Below, piece by piece: positions 38,103 to 46,641 of a stretch of 64,000 bases of DNA. The notes under the pieces are model-generated. The model did not search any database. It was not told the DNA's origin and saw nothing but the letters and a program-made list of their open reading frames with translations. The translations under genes and the position numbers were made by a program. This DNA is from a virus. The DNA lies in IMG/VR virus record IMGVR_UViG_3300030688_000409, positions 33,065 through 97,064 of that record. One strand, written 5' to 3'. Positions within the stretch are counted from its first letter, which is position 1. Every line of letters starts with the position of its first letter.

Positions 38103-39533
38103 TTAGTTCCCCACTCGATCATGAGAGGGATTATTAGCATGATGGTTAAGAACGCAATCGCCGCAGAAGAGACCCTTACATGCGGGGCACTCCGTGGGGT
38201 TGTTGCCCTTGCCACAACCCTTGCAGGTCGGGCTCTCCCACATCTTCGCGGTGTGAGCAGAAGCAGCCAACGCCATACCACCAAGTTCTGCAAGTGTGTC
38301 GCCCCCGATAGCACCTATAGCCCCTTCACCTTCGCCACTGATAGGAGCTTGCATGTTGAAGCTCTTACCCTTATCATCCTGTGAGCCGCTGTCGGGAGGG
38401 GGGTTGAGGAAGTCTGCTACCGGACCCGCTACCTTCTTGTCAGGGGTACGATGGCAGCTACAGCAGTTGGAGTTACACTTGTGACCCTTATTTGATGTAC
38501 GGGTCTCGCCGCACAGAGCACACTTGTCTTCAGCCGTCTTAGCCGAAGCTGCTACTGCCATGGCTTTCTGCTTTTTGCCAATCTGCCGCATGATTTCGAG
38601 GAAGGGGTTCGGACGGTAGCCCTTGCCCTGACGCTTGATGGCGATGTCAATCAGCTTGGGGAAGTCACGCCAGACCTTCTTGAAGACAACTGGGTCTGCA
38701 CCAATCTCAGCGTTCCATTCTTCGAAAAGGGTGGACTGCTTGACCGACTCCGATGCCTTGAATGCATCGTAAATCAAATCGAACAGCACCACGTAACGAG
38801 TAGCCTGAGATTCGCCGATGTTGGTGTTAAGCCAGTTGACGAAGAAGCTGCGGAAGTGGTTGATGTCGATGTCGGTTTCGACAGCTTCATACTCACCCTC
38901 ACTCGCGTGCTCTTCCGTGTCCAACACATTAACTTCCTTGCTGTCGTCATTACCCGGCGACCACATGGAGTCCGTGTTCTCTTGACGCATGACCTTCTTG
39001 ATGTAGTTGTTGGCTTCTTCCACACGCCACATAAAAGTCTGAATCAGGAACAACGTGACCTGACGTTCTAGAGTTTCGGATTGTGTCTTCTCGGGGAAGG
39101 AGTGGATGCGTTCTTCGAACCGGCTAAGCACCTTGCGCTTTGCCAGCGCGTTAATGATGATATGGTGGATGGCCTCGTCCTGCTCTTCCTCATCGCGAGA
39201 CATAAGTTTGGGAGCGATTACTGCCGCGAACCACTTAGCCCAGTTCATGGTTTCGTCAACCGGCAGACCGGACTCACGTATGTATTCCTTTACATACTGA
39301 TCGAAGTCTTTGTTGAAAGCAACAATGTAACGCATCCAAGCAGCGTGACGTGCAAGGGCGGCAGTGACTGGAAAAAAATCAGTTGGTGGTTGGACAGGCT
39401 TGCCCTGCAAGTCGGCGAAACAGTAACGTACCGTTCCTTCGGATGCCAATTTAGACGTGCAGCGAAAGACACTCCCGTCAGCAGAATGGACGATAGCACC
39501 AGCACGGATGAGAGGGGAGAATTTGGCGTTCAT
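38103..39533 (-). CDS. Structural-type protein with C-terminal zinc ribbons (476 aa)
   Basis: The N-terminal two-thirds is helical (DFDQYVKEYIRESGLPVDE; QDEAIHHIIINALAKRKVLS). The C-terminal third carries Cys clusters: CALCGETRTSNKGHKCNSNC, and CKGCGKGNNPTECPACKGLF with CGDCVLNHH (cross-brace-like). Between them lies a Gly/Ala-rich linker. The helical part has faint similarity to sigma-type regions, too weak to call. A hairpin and an ACTAC element lie just upstream. Confidence 0.5.
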   Translation of the reverse strand: MNAKFSPLIRAGAIVHSADGSVFRCTSKLASEGTVRYCFADLQGKPVQPPTDFFPVTAALARHAAWMRYIVAFNKDFDQYVKEYIRESGLPVDETMNWAKWFAAVIAPKLMSRDEEEQDEAIHHIIINALAKRKVLSRFEERIHSFPEKTQSETLERQVTLFLIQTFMWRVEEANNYIKKVMRQENTDSMWSPGNDDSKEVNVLDTEEHASEGEYEAVETDIDINHFRSFFVNWLNTNIGESQATRYVVLFDLIYDAFKASESVKQSTLFEEWNAEIGADPVVFKKVWRDFPKLIDIAIKRQGKGYRPNPFLEIMRQIGKKQKAMAVAASAKTAEDKCALCGETRTSNKGHKCNSNCCSCHRTPDKKVAGPVADFLNPPPDSGSQDDKGKSFNMQAPISGEGEGAIGAIGGDTLAELGGMALAASAHTAKMWESPTCKGCGKGNNPTECPACKGLFCGDCVLNHHANNPSHDRVGN

Positions 39534-39603
39534 GCTTTTTCACCTACTGTAGGTTTAGAAAATATTTACCCGTGACATGGTTGACAATCAAATAAATGAA
39601 CAT

Positions 39604-39636
39604 ACGAATAACCCTCTAGTATAGAGGGTTATTCGT
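39604..39636. terminator. 15-bp perfect hairpin
   Basis: ACGAATAACCCTCTA (39604-39618) and its exact complement TAGAGGGTTATTCGT (39622-39636) around a 3-nt loop. It sits between the stop of gene 39655 and the start of gene 39533. On the minus strand it overlaps a CAACTACGAATAACC element, so it may combine terminator and promoter functions. Confidence 0.6.
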
Positions 39637-39654
39637 AGTTGACATTTCGACTGG

Positions 39655-39876
39655 TCAATCCGTGAGAGGATCGTTAGGTGCTCCGTCAGTCTTCTTATCT
39701 TCTGACATCACTGCCTTCAAAGTTTCGAGGTACTCGCTGTGATCCTCGAATGCTTGTGGGTCGTGGGGAGCACCCTTGTCGTCGGAAGCAGCGTACTTGA
39801 CGCCCATGCGGTTCAATTCCGAACCGTAAAGTGAGTTCATCGCGTCTGCGTCGGACTTTGCGATTTTCTTAGCCAT
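39655..39876 (-). CDS. Small hypothetical protein (73 aa)
   Basis: MAKKIAKSDADAMNSLYGSE with acidic helices and GAPHDPQAFEDHSEYLETLK; ends DGAPNDPLTD, echoing GAPHDPQ inside. AGGAG precedes ATG 39876. Function unknown. Confidence 0.6.
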   Translation of the reverse strand: MAKKIAKSDADAMNSLYGSELNRMGVKYAASDDKGAPHDPQAFEDHSEYLETLKAVMSEDKKTDGAPNDPLTD

Positions 39877-39955
39877 GGTAACTTTTCTCCTGTTTGAGGT
39901 CAAAATGAAATCCTCTATATAATAGAGGCTTTCATAGTTGAAAATTAGAGGTTAT

Positions 39956-40363
39956 TCACTTCTTTGGCGTTGCTGGTGGTGCTGGTGTTGCCGCGGGTGG
40001 TGCTGGTGGTGCAGCCGTTTTGTACCACGCATCCTTGCTCTGGTCATACACATAACTGGTATCCCAGCCATTGTCCTTGCGAACACGTTCGACCCATGCG
40101 GCCTCCTGCCCTTCAAGGACAGCGTACTGAGCCTTCATTTCGGACATTTTCTCCTTGTACTCTCCGCTCATGGCAGCGGCGGAGAGAGTCAAAGTCGTTT
40201 CCTTCTCGATAGCGAGAAGAACCTGAGCATGGGCAAGGGGGTCAAGCACTTTGGCCGTCACTTCAGTAGGAGTGACTGTCGGGGTCGGGGTTGGCGGTGG
40301 GGTTGACTGAGCAAGGATGCTGGTGGACACCATTGCTAAAGTAAGTAGACCGATTAGCTTCAC
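39956..40363 (-). CDS. Secreted Pro/Thr-rich protein
   Basis: 135 residues. A clear Sec signal, MKLIGLLTLAMVSTSILAQ (cleavage after AQ or LAQ), then PPPTPTPTVTPT, a helical domain with MSGEYKEKMSEMKAQYAV, and a Pro/Ala tail. Directly downstream of the holin candidate with a 4-nt overlap, so it could be a periplasmic lysis protein (spanin-like), but it lacks a lipobox and the assignment is open. Confidence 0.55.
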   Translation of the reverse strand: MKLIGLLTLAMVSTSILAQSTPPPTPTPTVTPTEVTAKVLDPLAHAQVLLAIEKETTLTLSAAAMSGEYKEKMSEMKAQYAVLEGQEAAWVERVRKDNGWDTSYVYDQSKDAWYKTAAPPAPPAATPAPPATPKK

Positions 40364-40704
40364 TGTGGGGGTTCTCCTTGGGGGGGTACTGTAGTTGTAG
40401 GTACTGTGCTCTGCTGGTTATTCTCTGCCCAGCTAGACACTTTGTTAATACCGTACAAAGCCCCACAAGTAGTGACAATAAACGTTGCTCCAGAAGTAAG
40501 AAATGCATCGAACTGTTCGATGGTAACGTACTTGTGATGAACTGAAACAGCGAAGGAGATACCGACGCCGAGAATAAAGGCAATAAGACCAGCCATGTGA
40601 ACTCGGGTTGAAGAGCCGGAACCATCCGACTCGCTATAGACAGACCTCAGCCAGCTAAACAAGGAAGAAAGAAACTTAAGTATGTAGGTAAATGCAGTGT
40701 TCAT
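40360..40704 (-). CDS. Holin candidate
   Basis: 114 residues. After a charged, Ser-rich N-terminal part (SVYSESDGSGSSTRVH) come two membrane helices: AGLIAFILGVGISFAVSV and SGATFIVTTCGALYGINK, and a short polar C-terminal tail. Size and topology match phage holin-like proteins. No endolysin is adjacent, which lowers certainty. The ribosome-binding site AAGGAG can pair with an upstream CTCC. Confidence 0.6.
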   Translation of the reverse strand: MNTAFTYILKFLSSLFSWLRSVYSESDGSGSSTRVHMAGLIAFILGVGISFAVSVHHKYVTIEQFDAFLTSGATFIVTTCGALYGINKVSSWAENNQQSTVPTTTVPPQGEPPQ

Positions 40705-40740
40705 GGAAGCTCTCCTTACTATGGAGTTTAAAGTCCAACT

Positions 40741-43700
40741 TTATTGAATGTAGCCTTTCAGAGTTCCCCCGTTAAGGGAGCTTCCCTTATGTGCAGTTAC
40801 CCCCGATGATTCCACCCCGCCTATCGATGGCGGATTTGGCCGTGTGGTGCCATAGTAATCGGTCGTCAGCCCAGTGTAGATTCCGGTGTATATTGCTGGG
40901 CTTATCCCACTGAGGTAGAAACTATTGCCAGAGCCTGCGAACGGGTTGTATACATCAAACGCTGCTTCTGAAACCCAAGTTTGCGACGGCTCACTCAACA
41001 TGAGCGGGTCGGCACAGAGGATGTGGTTCGTCCCGCAGGTATCCCCGCTTTGAACGCCGTACTCGATGTTGTACGAGGACACCATATCAACCGGATTCGT
41101 ATCATCGAAGTAGTACATATCGGGCGGGTTGCCGGGGTTGAACGGAGACGCCGTGTATGGCGAGGTGTAGCCGAGAACGATGTTGTTTGTGAAGTTGTAC
41201 GGCGTCGTCGTGCAGGCTCCGACCGTGTTGCATCCCGGCTCAAAGAAAATAGGCTGATAGCTAACGAACGTGTTGTTTGTGAAGTTGACCGTGGCCCCCG
41301 CGTCCGCAAAGTAGTCGAACAGCGGACCACCGGCGCGGCAGTAGGTTGAGAGATATGAGCCGGGAAGCCCAGTCGTGATGTTGAAGTTCTGCGCCGCCCC
41401 GGTGAGCTGGACGGACAGCCTCATGCAGTTGCCCATCATCAGGTTGTTGTCGAAGACGAGCGTAGAGTTTGCGTCCTGCCCCCACTTCCCACTCTGTCCC
41501 ATGTTGCCAATCCAAACGGAGTCTGTCAGGTTCAGATTGTGGATGAGCGTGTGTGGGCCCATGGCGCCGTCCTTCACGTTGTAGCCGATGTAGCAATGGT
41601 CGCAGGTAAAGGTATTGAGCAGAGAACCTTGCCCAGACCACGCATCGCCAAACCCGCCACTTCCTTGGTCCCAGCACGACTTCGCCGGATACGCGGTGTT
41701 GACGATTGGATACTGCTCCAGGCATCCGTTTCCGACCATGGTCACGTAGTGCTGCGTCAGTGTTGAACCAGAAGCGTCTGGAGTCGCGTACCTTTGATAG
41801 GTTCCGCTGGTTGTAGCGGAGTCGTTTGCGTGAGTGAGTGGTCCGGTGATGGTTGTTGATGTCGCGCCCGTGATGATAATGGTCTGAGCGTTGAGGTAGG
41901 TGTACGGCGCGGAGAATCCTTCCAGTTGAATGAGGTTTCCTGCAACCAAGGTATTGCTCGCTGTCAGAGTGATGACGTTACTGGTGATGGAAAATGCAGT
42001 GACTGGTTCAGCCCCTCCACCTCCGTCATCGAAGTTCCAGCCAGCGAAGGCATTGAAGTCTACGGAGACTCTGTTCAGGGTCGTAGGACCACCCAAGGGT
42101 CCACCGATCCCAAGGTTTGTGAAGCCGTGGATGTATAAATCCTGTAGTAGGATATTTGACGTAGCTTGGTTGATGATGACACCCCAGTTGGCGTAGTCAC
42201 TTGCTGGTGAGCCGGAGCTACAAGTCGATGGATACTGCTGACCTCCTCCACCAATCGTCGTACACGCACCATTGTGTGAGGTAATCTCCAGACCTTCTAC
42301 ATCAACGTATGAGCTACCACTCAAGTACAAGACTGCTCCTACTCCGAATCCTCCGAATAGCTGAGTTTCGTTACCGGAGAAAGGGTATCCAATCACAGGA
42401 GTGCAGTCCCCATCATAGGCACACCCTCCGAAGATTCTAGTAGGTTGCCCCGACGTTCCATTTTTGGGTGGAGGAATAGAGCACCCGTAGGAGGTTGTAA
42501 CTCCATGACACAGGCCGTAGGTATTATTTGGATCGACTTGACCGATTCGGCAGGCCGGTGACGCCGGGTTGACTTCATTCGGCTGGTTAGCGCAGCTACG
42601 GATGACGTACGTGTCACCGCCGTTTCCAACCCACGCTTGATTGCCATACCCGCCTGTCGTGTATAGATAGGGGGCTTCATTGAATGCACAGTGCTGATTC
42701 GGGGTTGAGCCTATAGGCGCTGTGTCCGCCGTACCATCGCAGGTACCGGTGGGGTTGTCCGTAGCATCATAGCGAGGTCCACCATTTGATCGTACGAACC
42801 ATGTCTGGGCTCCGACAAGGGTGTAAACCGCACTCACTACTGAAGAGTTCGTAAGCCCAGATTTAGTACCTATAGCCTTCACAGTCTGTGTGGAAGAGAC
42901 TGTGATCGGAGCAGAGTATGTAGACCCGCTTGAGCAGGTTCCGGGAGTTAATGCTGCGGGGGTTGAACCATCAGTCGTGTAGCAGATCGTCGCGCCACTG
43001 GTAGAATCGCTGATCGTTACTGTCTGAGTGGATGTGTATGTGCCTGTCCCCGGCGAAAAGGTTGGGTTGGCGACCGGGGTTCCTACGTCGTCGGCCACAT
43101 AAGGCGACCCAATTGAGTCGCTTGGATAGATAAACATAGCAGGCATAAGCCCAGAGACGGCGTTGTTTGACCCCGAGGTGCCCGAGCAGATGGTTGTGCT
43201 GGTGGTCACATCGGTGACTATATAACTATTTGGGGATGACCCTACCGTACCCGGCGTGAATTGAAATTTAATCGTGTGGCCTGACGCCGGTGCGGTCGAG
43301 CACCCGCCTAAATCTGCTCTAGAACCGCTACCCGCGACAATGTAGAAGACAGACCCGATATTGGGAATGTAAAAATACCCATCGCCGGTTGTGTCGGCTA
43401 CGCCTAGTCCAGAATATCCGCCCCCAGACCAATTCAAAACTGCCTGACTATAGTAGGGGTTGGTGAACGTCAGACTATTGAGTGAAACCATGCAATAGCT
43501 GCCGCCCGATGTTACAGCGGTGCCAGAAGATGCTATGCAGGTTGACGGAGCAGTGCTGTCCTGAGTCCAATGGGAGCCAAGTGTTGAGCCTGTAAAGTTG
43601 TCCGTGTAAATCGGACCAGTAGCCCATGTGTACGTGGTCATCGAGAACGGGGGGAGCGTGTCGCCGGACGGATTGCTCAACGTCGTAGGCGTAGGCTGGA

Positions 43701-46125
43701 CGATGGGGGGCGTTCCGCTGCTGATTACAGTGCTCTCATTGTTGTCCGTGATGTTCGTGCTGGTAAATACGGTCTTCGTGACTGTCCCGGTTGGAGCCGC
43801 CGCGCCTGCAAAGGTCACCGCCTCGCTGCTGGTCAGGTTCAAGTTGTAGACGATGAGCGAGTAGTTCCCCGCCCCATCCCCGAATCCAAATGCCTGCACA
43901 TACGGAACAGCGGGGTTAGCCACGATTTGATACGTGAGCGTCGTCCAGCCGGGATTGGGCTGCGCCGCTGGTGAACTGTAGGTCGGGGTTCCCGTCTGCG
44001 TGACGGCAAGCAGATTCGGCAGCATGGCGGCGTTGACCATATTCAGCGCGATTCCAGACGGCCTGTCCACCACGCTTGCATTCGTCGGCCCCGGCATGAT
44101 GCGATTAAAACCCCACAAGGGAGACTTGAGCGCACTGGAGGTACCGCAGGCTCCCGCCGTGTCGCTGGTCGCTGTATAAAAGGCGTTGGCGTCTTCCGGC
44201 AACGCAAAGGCGTTCTGTACCAGTACACCAGCATCGCGCACGCCGAGCAACATATTGAGCGTTGCATCCAAGCCTGAACCAATACCAGCTACCACGCCGT
44301 TGATGGTGCCTTGGGTGACTCCAGCCAGTCCGCATTGGGTGCCGAGGTTGGTCTCGTAGATCGCTCCCTGCACGCCGAAGTTTGATTGCGAATAGTGCTG
44401 GAGGAAGTAGGTATAGCCTGTGCCGGGAATATTAGACGACACCGAATTATAGTTTGAAAGCTCGGCGAACATCGGTCCAAAAATGTTGGCATTGGAACTG
44501 GTGTCGGTCATGATGTTGAAGACATATGGAGCGCCGTCAATGTAATCGGGGGCAGAGCCCGAACTGGCGGCTTGCGTCAAGACGTTCTGGTTCCAGCCGC
44601 CGTTATCGTTCGACTCCAACACGAAGCCGGAACCAACCATCTTCATCTTTGAGTTGTAAAAGGACGAATCCCTGAAAATCGCCGTATTCTCGCCGAGAAG
44701 GGTGCCGTAGACTAAGCCCTGATTCGCATACAGGTTCTGCCCGTTCGGGCCATTCCAAATCTCATTACCCATCTCCAGATAGATGTGGTTAAAAACCGAA
44801 GTCCATGGGGTAATCTGCCCCGAGTTGCAACGGATAGTAGTGTAAGCATTGCCATTGCCGCACGTGCCTGACAGATATGCCTCAAGACTCTGCACGTCAT
44901 AAGGGGTTGCGTAGGCGGAGAATGTTATCCACGGGTCAGCACCAATTGCAGACGCCAGTTGTAGTTGCTCTGGCCATCCAATGTCGATGATCCCGCCGTA
45001 CTGACCAAAAGTACTCGCTGCGCACATCGCACGCGACTCGTAGGGAAGCATGACATTCTCGACTGTGCATCCCCAGATGCCTCCCGTCATCAGACGTAGA
45101 ATCCCCGGCTTCAACGCTAGAAGCCGCTGGTAGACGGCGTTGCGGAACGGTGTTGTGTTGCCACCGGTGGGTGCTTCGGTGAGCGCCACGTCCTGCACAA
45201 TGACTGTGCCGCTGGCGACCGTGAGTTGGACGTTGATTCCTTCGGTTACTTGAGAGCCTGTCTCAGACGCTGTGAAGGTCTCGGTGTAGTTCGTCCACCC
45301 GGCTCCGGCAGTTGCATTAACTGTGGGAGTCACTGTCCCAGTGGTGAAATATGTACCGCCAATTCGGTTTACCTGATACGAAATCGTCGGGGTTCCTGTG
45401 GTGCCCTTGGCACGGAAGCTCAGCGTATACGACCCATTCAGGTTGATCCACACGTTACCAAGGGCAGGCTGATCGGCCTGCATGGTCAGCGTATTTGGCG
45501 CGACCATATGGAGAGCCTGCGGGGCGGTAGAAGATGGCGACAGGTCTGTGGTCTCGAAAGAGCCGTTGGCTGTGCTGCTCAAGCCAAAGTAACCCGCTGA
45601 ACTCGCCGCCGTCGATGTATACCCACCGGCGCAGGTGCTGAGAGCCGACGTACACCGCACGATCATCAAATCGCCGTTCGAGCATCCTGTTCCCCATGTG
45701 CCATGGAGAGTCTGCCCGTTGGACCCGGAGGCTGCGTCGCTTGACGTGATCGTTCCTGTCTCACCCGTGTCTGCGCCGTAAACAACCTGAAAAGTAGCTC
45801 CCTGCCAGAAGTTCGCAGGCTGTGGGGAGTACTGGTTCTGGTCAACCCATGTCGATGTGGTTCCCGAAAGGCAGGTTGTTGCCATGTTCCACATCTGCGG
45901 GTTAAAAGAACCACCCGCAGCGGCCAGCAGATTTGCCGACATCTGACCGTTGAGATAGAGCGCGCCATCGTCAAGATTGACGCCAAAGACGTGCCCATTT
46001 GGACCTGTTGGCAGGACGGATTGGATACCGCCGCCCGACGCCACGGGAATCGTGATCGTCGTCTGGGCAAAAAGAGCCCCTGAAAACAATAAAACCAAAA
46101 ATAGAACTAGGTTTTTACTTAGCAT
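40741..46125 (-). CDS. Giant secreted protein with glycoside hydrolase-like, CHB_HEX-like and beta-helix regions (1794 aa)
   Basis: Sec signal MLSKNLVLFLVLLFSGALFA, cut before Q-T-T. Residues about 185-320 look like a carbohydrate-binding jelly roll (NGSFETTDL...ALTEAP). Residues about 325-620 resemble clan-A glycoside hydrolases such as arabinofuranosidases, with YLEMGNEIWNG carrying the likely acid/base Glu455. Residues about 1015-1100 hold a CHB_HEX-type repeat (GATICYTTDGSTP). The C-terminal third is a right-handed beta-helix pattern (SYVDVEGLEITSHNG; NILLQDLYIHGF). Predicted to bind and cut plant- or bacterial-type polysaccharide outside the cell. The longest gene in the window. Confidence 0.7.
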   Translation of the reverse strand: MLSKNLVLFLVLLFSGALFAQTTITIPVASGGGIQSVLPTGPNGHVFGVNLDDGALYLNGQMSANLLAAAGGSFNPQMWNMATTCLSGTTSTWVDQNQYSPQPANFWQGATFQVVYGADTGETGTITSSDAASGSNGQTLHGTWGTGCSNGDLMIVRCTSALSTCAGGYTSTAASSAGYFGLSSTANGSFETTDLSPSSTAPQALHMVAPNTLTMQADQPALGNVWINLNGSYTLSFRAKGTTGTPTISYQVNRIGGTYFTTGTVTPTVNATAGAGWTNYTETFTASETGSQVTEGINVQLTVASGTVIVQDVALTEAPTGGNTTPFRNAVYQRLLALKPGILRLMTGGIWGCTVENVMLPYESRAMCAASTFGQYGGIIDIGWPEQLQLASAIGADPWITFSAYATPYDVQSLEAYLSGTCGNGNAYTTIRCNSGQITPWTSVFNHIYLEMGNEIWNGPNGQNLYANQGLVYGTLLGENTAIFRDSSFYNSKMKMVGSGFVLESNDNGGWNQNVLTQAASSGSAPDYIDGAPYVFNIMTDTSSNANIFGPMFAELSNYNSVSSNIPGTGYTYFLQHYSQSNFGVQGAIYETNLGTQCGLAGVTQGTINGVVAGIGSGLDATLNMLLGVRDAGVLVQNAFALPEDANAFYTATSDTAGACGTSSALKSPLWGFNRIMPGPTNASVVDRPSGIALNMVNAAMLPNLLAVTQTGTPTYSSPAAQPNPGWTTLTYQIVANPAVPYVQAFGFGDGAGNYSLIVYNLNLTSSEAVTFAGAAAPTGTVTKTVFTSTNITDNNESTVISSGTPPIVQPTPTTLSNPSGDTLPPFSMTTYTWATGPIYTDNFTGSTLGSHWTQDSTAPSTCIASSGTAVTSGGSYCMVSLNSLTFTNPYYSQAVLNWSGGGYSGLGVADTTGDGYFYIPNIGSVFYIVAGSGSRADLGGCSTAPASGHTIKFQFTPGTVGSSPNSYIVTDVTTSTTICSGTSGSNNAVSGLMPAMFIYPSDSIGSPYVADDVGTPVANPTFSPGTGTYTSTQTVTISDSTSGATICYTTDGSTPAALTPGTCSSGSTYSAPITVSSTQTVKAIGTKSGLTNSSVVSAVYTLVGAQTWFVRSNGGPRYDATDNPTGTCDGTADTAPIGSTPNQHCAFNEAPYLYTTGGYGNQAWVGNGGDTYVIRSCANQPNEVNPASPACRIGQVDPNNTYGLCHGVTTSYGCSIPPPKNGTSGQPTRIFGGCAYDGDCTPVIGYPFSGNETQLFGGFGVGAVLYLSGSSYVDVEGLEITSHNGACTTIGGGGQQYPSTCSSGSPASDYANWGVIINQATSNILLQDLYIHGFTNLGIGGPLGGPTTLNRVSVDFNAFAGWNFDDGGGGAEPVTAFSITSNVITLTASNTLVAGNLIQLEGFSAPYTYLNAQTIIITGATSTTITGPLTHANDSATTSGTYQRYATPDASGSTLTQHYVTMVGNGCLEQYPIVNTAYPAKSCWDQGSGGFGDAWSGQGSLLNTFTCDHCYIGYNVKDGAMGPHTLIHNLNLTDSVWIGNMGQSGKWGQDANSTLVFDNNLMMGNCMRLSVQLTGAAQNFNITTGLPGSYLSTYCRAGGPLFDYFADAGATVNFTNNTFVSYQPIFFEPGCNTVGACTTTPYNFTNNIVLGYTSPYTASPFNPGNPPDMYYFDDTNPVDMVSSYNIEYGVQSGDTCGTNHILCADPLMLSEPSQTWVSEAAFDVYNPFAGSGNSFYLSGISPAIYTGIYTGLTTDYYGTTRPNPPSIGGVESSGVTAHKGSSLNGGTLKGYIQ

Positions 46126-46438
46126 TGGTTACCCGAACTCCTGAAAGACCGTGTTGAACGGCGGGGATTATTATGGTTTTACCGTCCACTTTTACTCTCT
46201 GTTCATTACCAGTTTGCCTAATTTGCACGTAGGTTCCCGTTCCCGTAGCACAGGTTGAAGGCGACCCTGTGAGCGTTACCGAGTCAGCACAGGTACCAAT
46301 TTTATGATGTGCCCCGTGTGGTAGAACTATCTTATTCAGCTTCGTGTCCCCTACTATAACGTAGAGGGGGGTGAATACGATGGTCTGAGCCATCGCGGGG
46401 AGGCAGAATAGGAACAGTAGTAATCGAATATTCTTCAC
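46115..46438 (-). CDS. Small secreted protein
   Basis: 107 residues starting with GTG 46438 behind AAGGAG. Signal MKNIRLLLFLFCLPAMAQ, then a beta-rich domain with CADSVTLTGSPSTCATG (two Cys likely disulfide-bonded). The stop overlaps the start of the giant gene by 11 nt. Function unknown; a partner of the giant secreted protein is plausible. Confidence 0.6.
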   Translation of the reverse strand: MKNIRLLLFLFCLPAMAQTIVFTPLYVIVGDTKLNKIVLPHGAHHKIGTCADSVTLTGSPSTCATGTGTYVQIRQTGNEQRVKVDGKTIIIPAVQHGLSGVRVTNAK

Positions 46439-46629
46439 TGGTCGTGCTCCTTCTTCCAATTAATACCCGCGTCCCAGAATAAGACTGCGAAAGCACGCAT
46501 CTTTTCTTCCCCTGCAATTACCGGGAGCGAATCGGCGACAGGAGAAATGTGTCGCGACTTCCACCGCTCCCACTGCTTGTTGAAATGTAACCTGCTGTTG
46601 AACTGCAATCTGCTCTGCTGTTCATCCAT
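46435..46629 (-). CDS. Small hypothetical protein
   Basis: 64 residues, MDEQQSRLQFNSRLHFNKQW, Gln/Arg/Trp-rich, ending WKKEHDQ. GAGGGG precedes ATG 46629 and the stop overlaps the next GTG. No signal peptide, unlike its neighbours. Confidence 0.5.
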   Translation of the reverse strand: MDEQQSRLQFNSRLHFNKQWERWKSRHISPVADSLPVIAGEEKMRAFAVLFWDAGINWKKEHDQ

Positions 46630-46641
46630 GCCATACCCCTC

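Noticed and set aside
38103-39533. Sigma factor assignment for the 476-aa protein
   Set aside because: Only vague helical similarity; the C-terminal zinc clusters and operon context favour a structural role.
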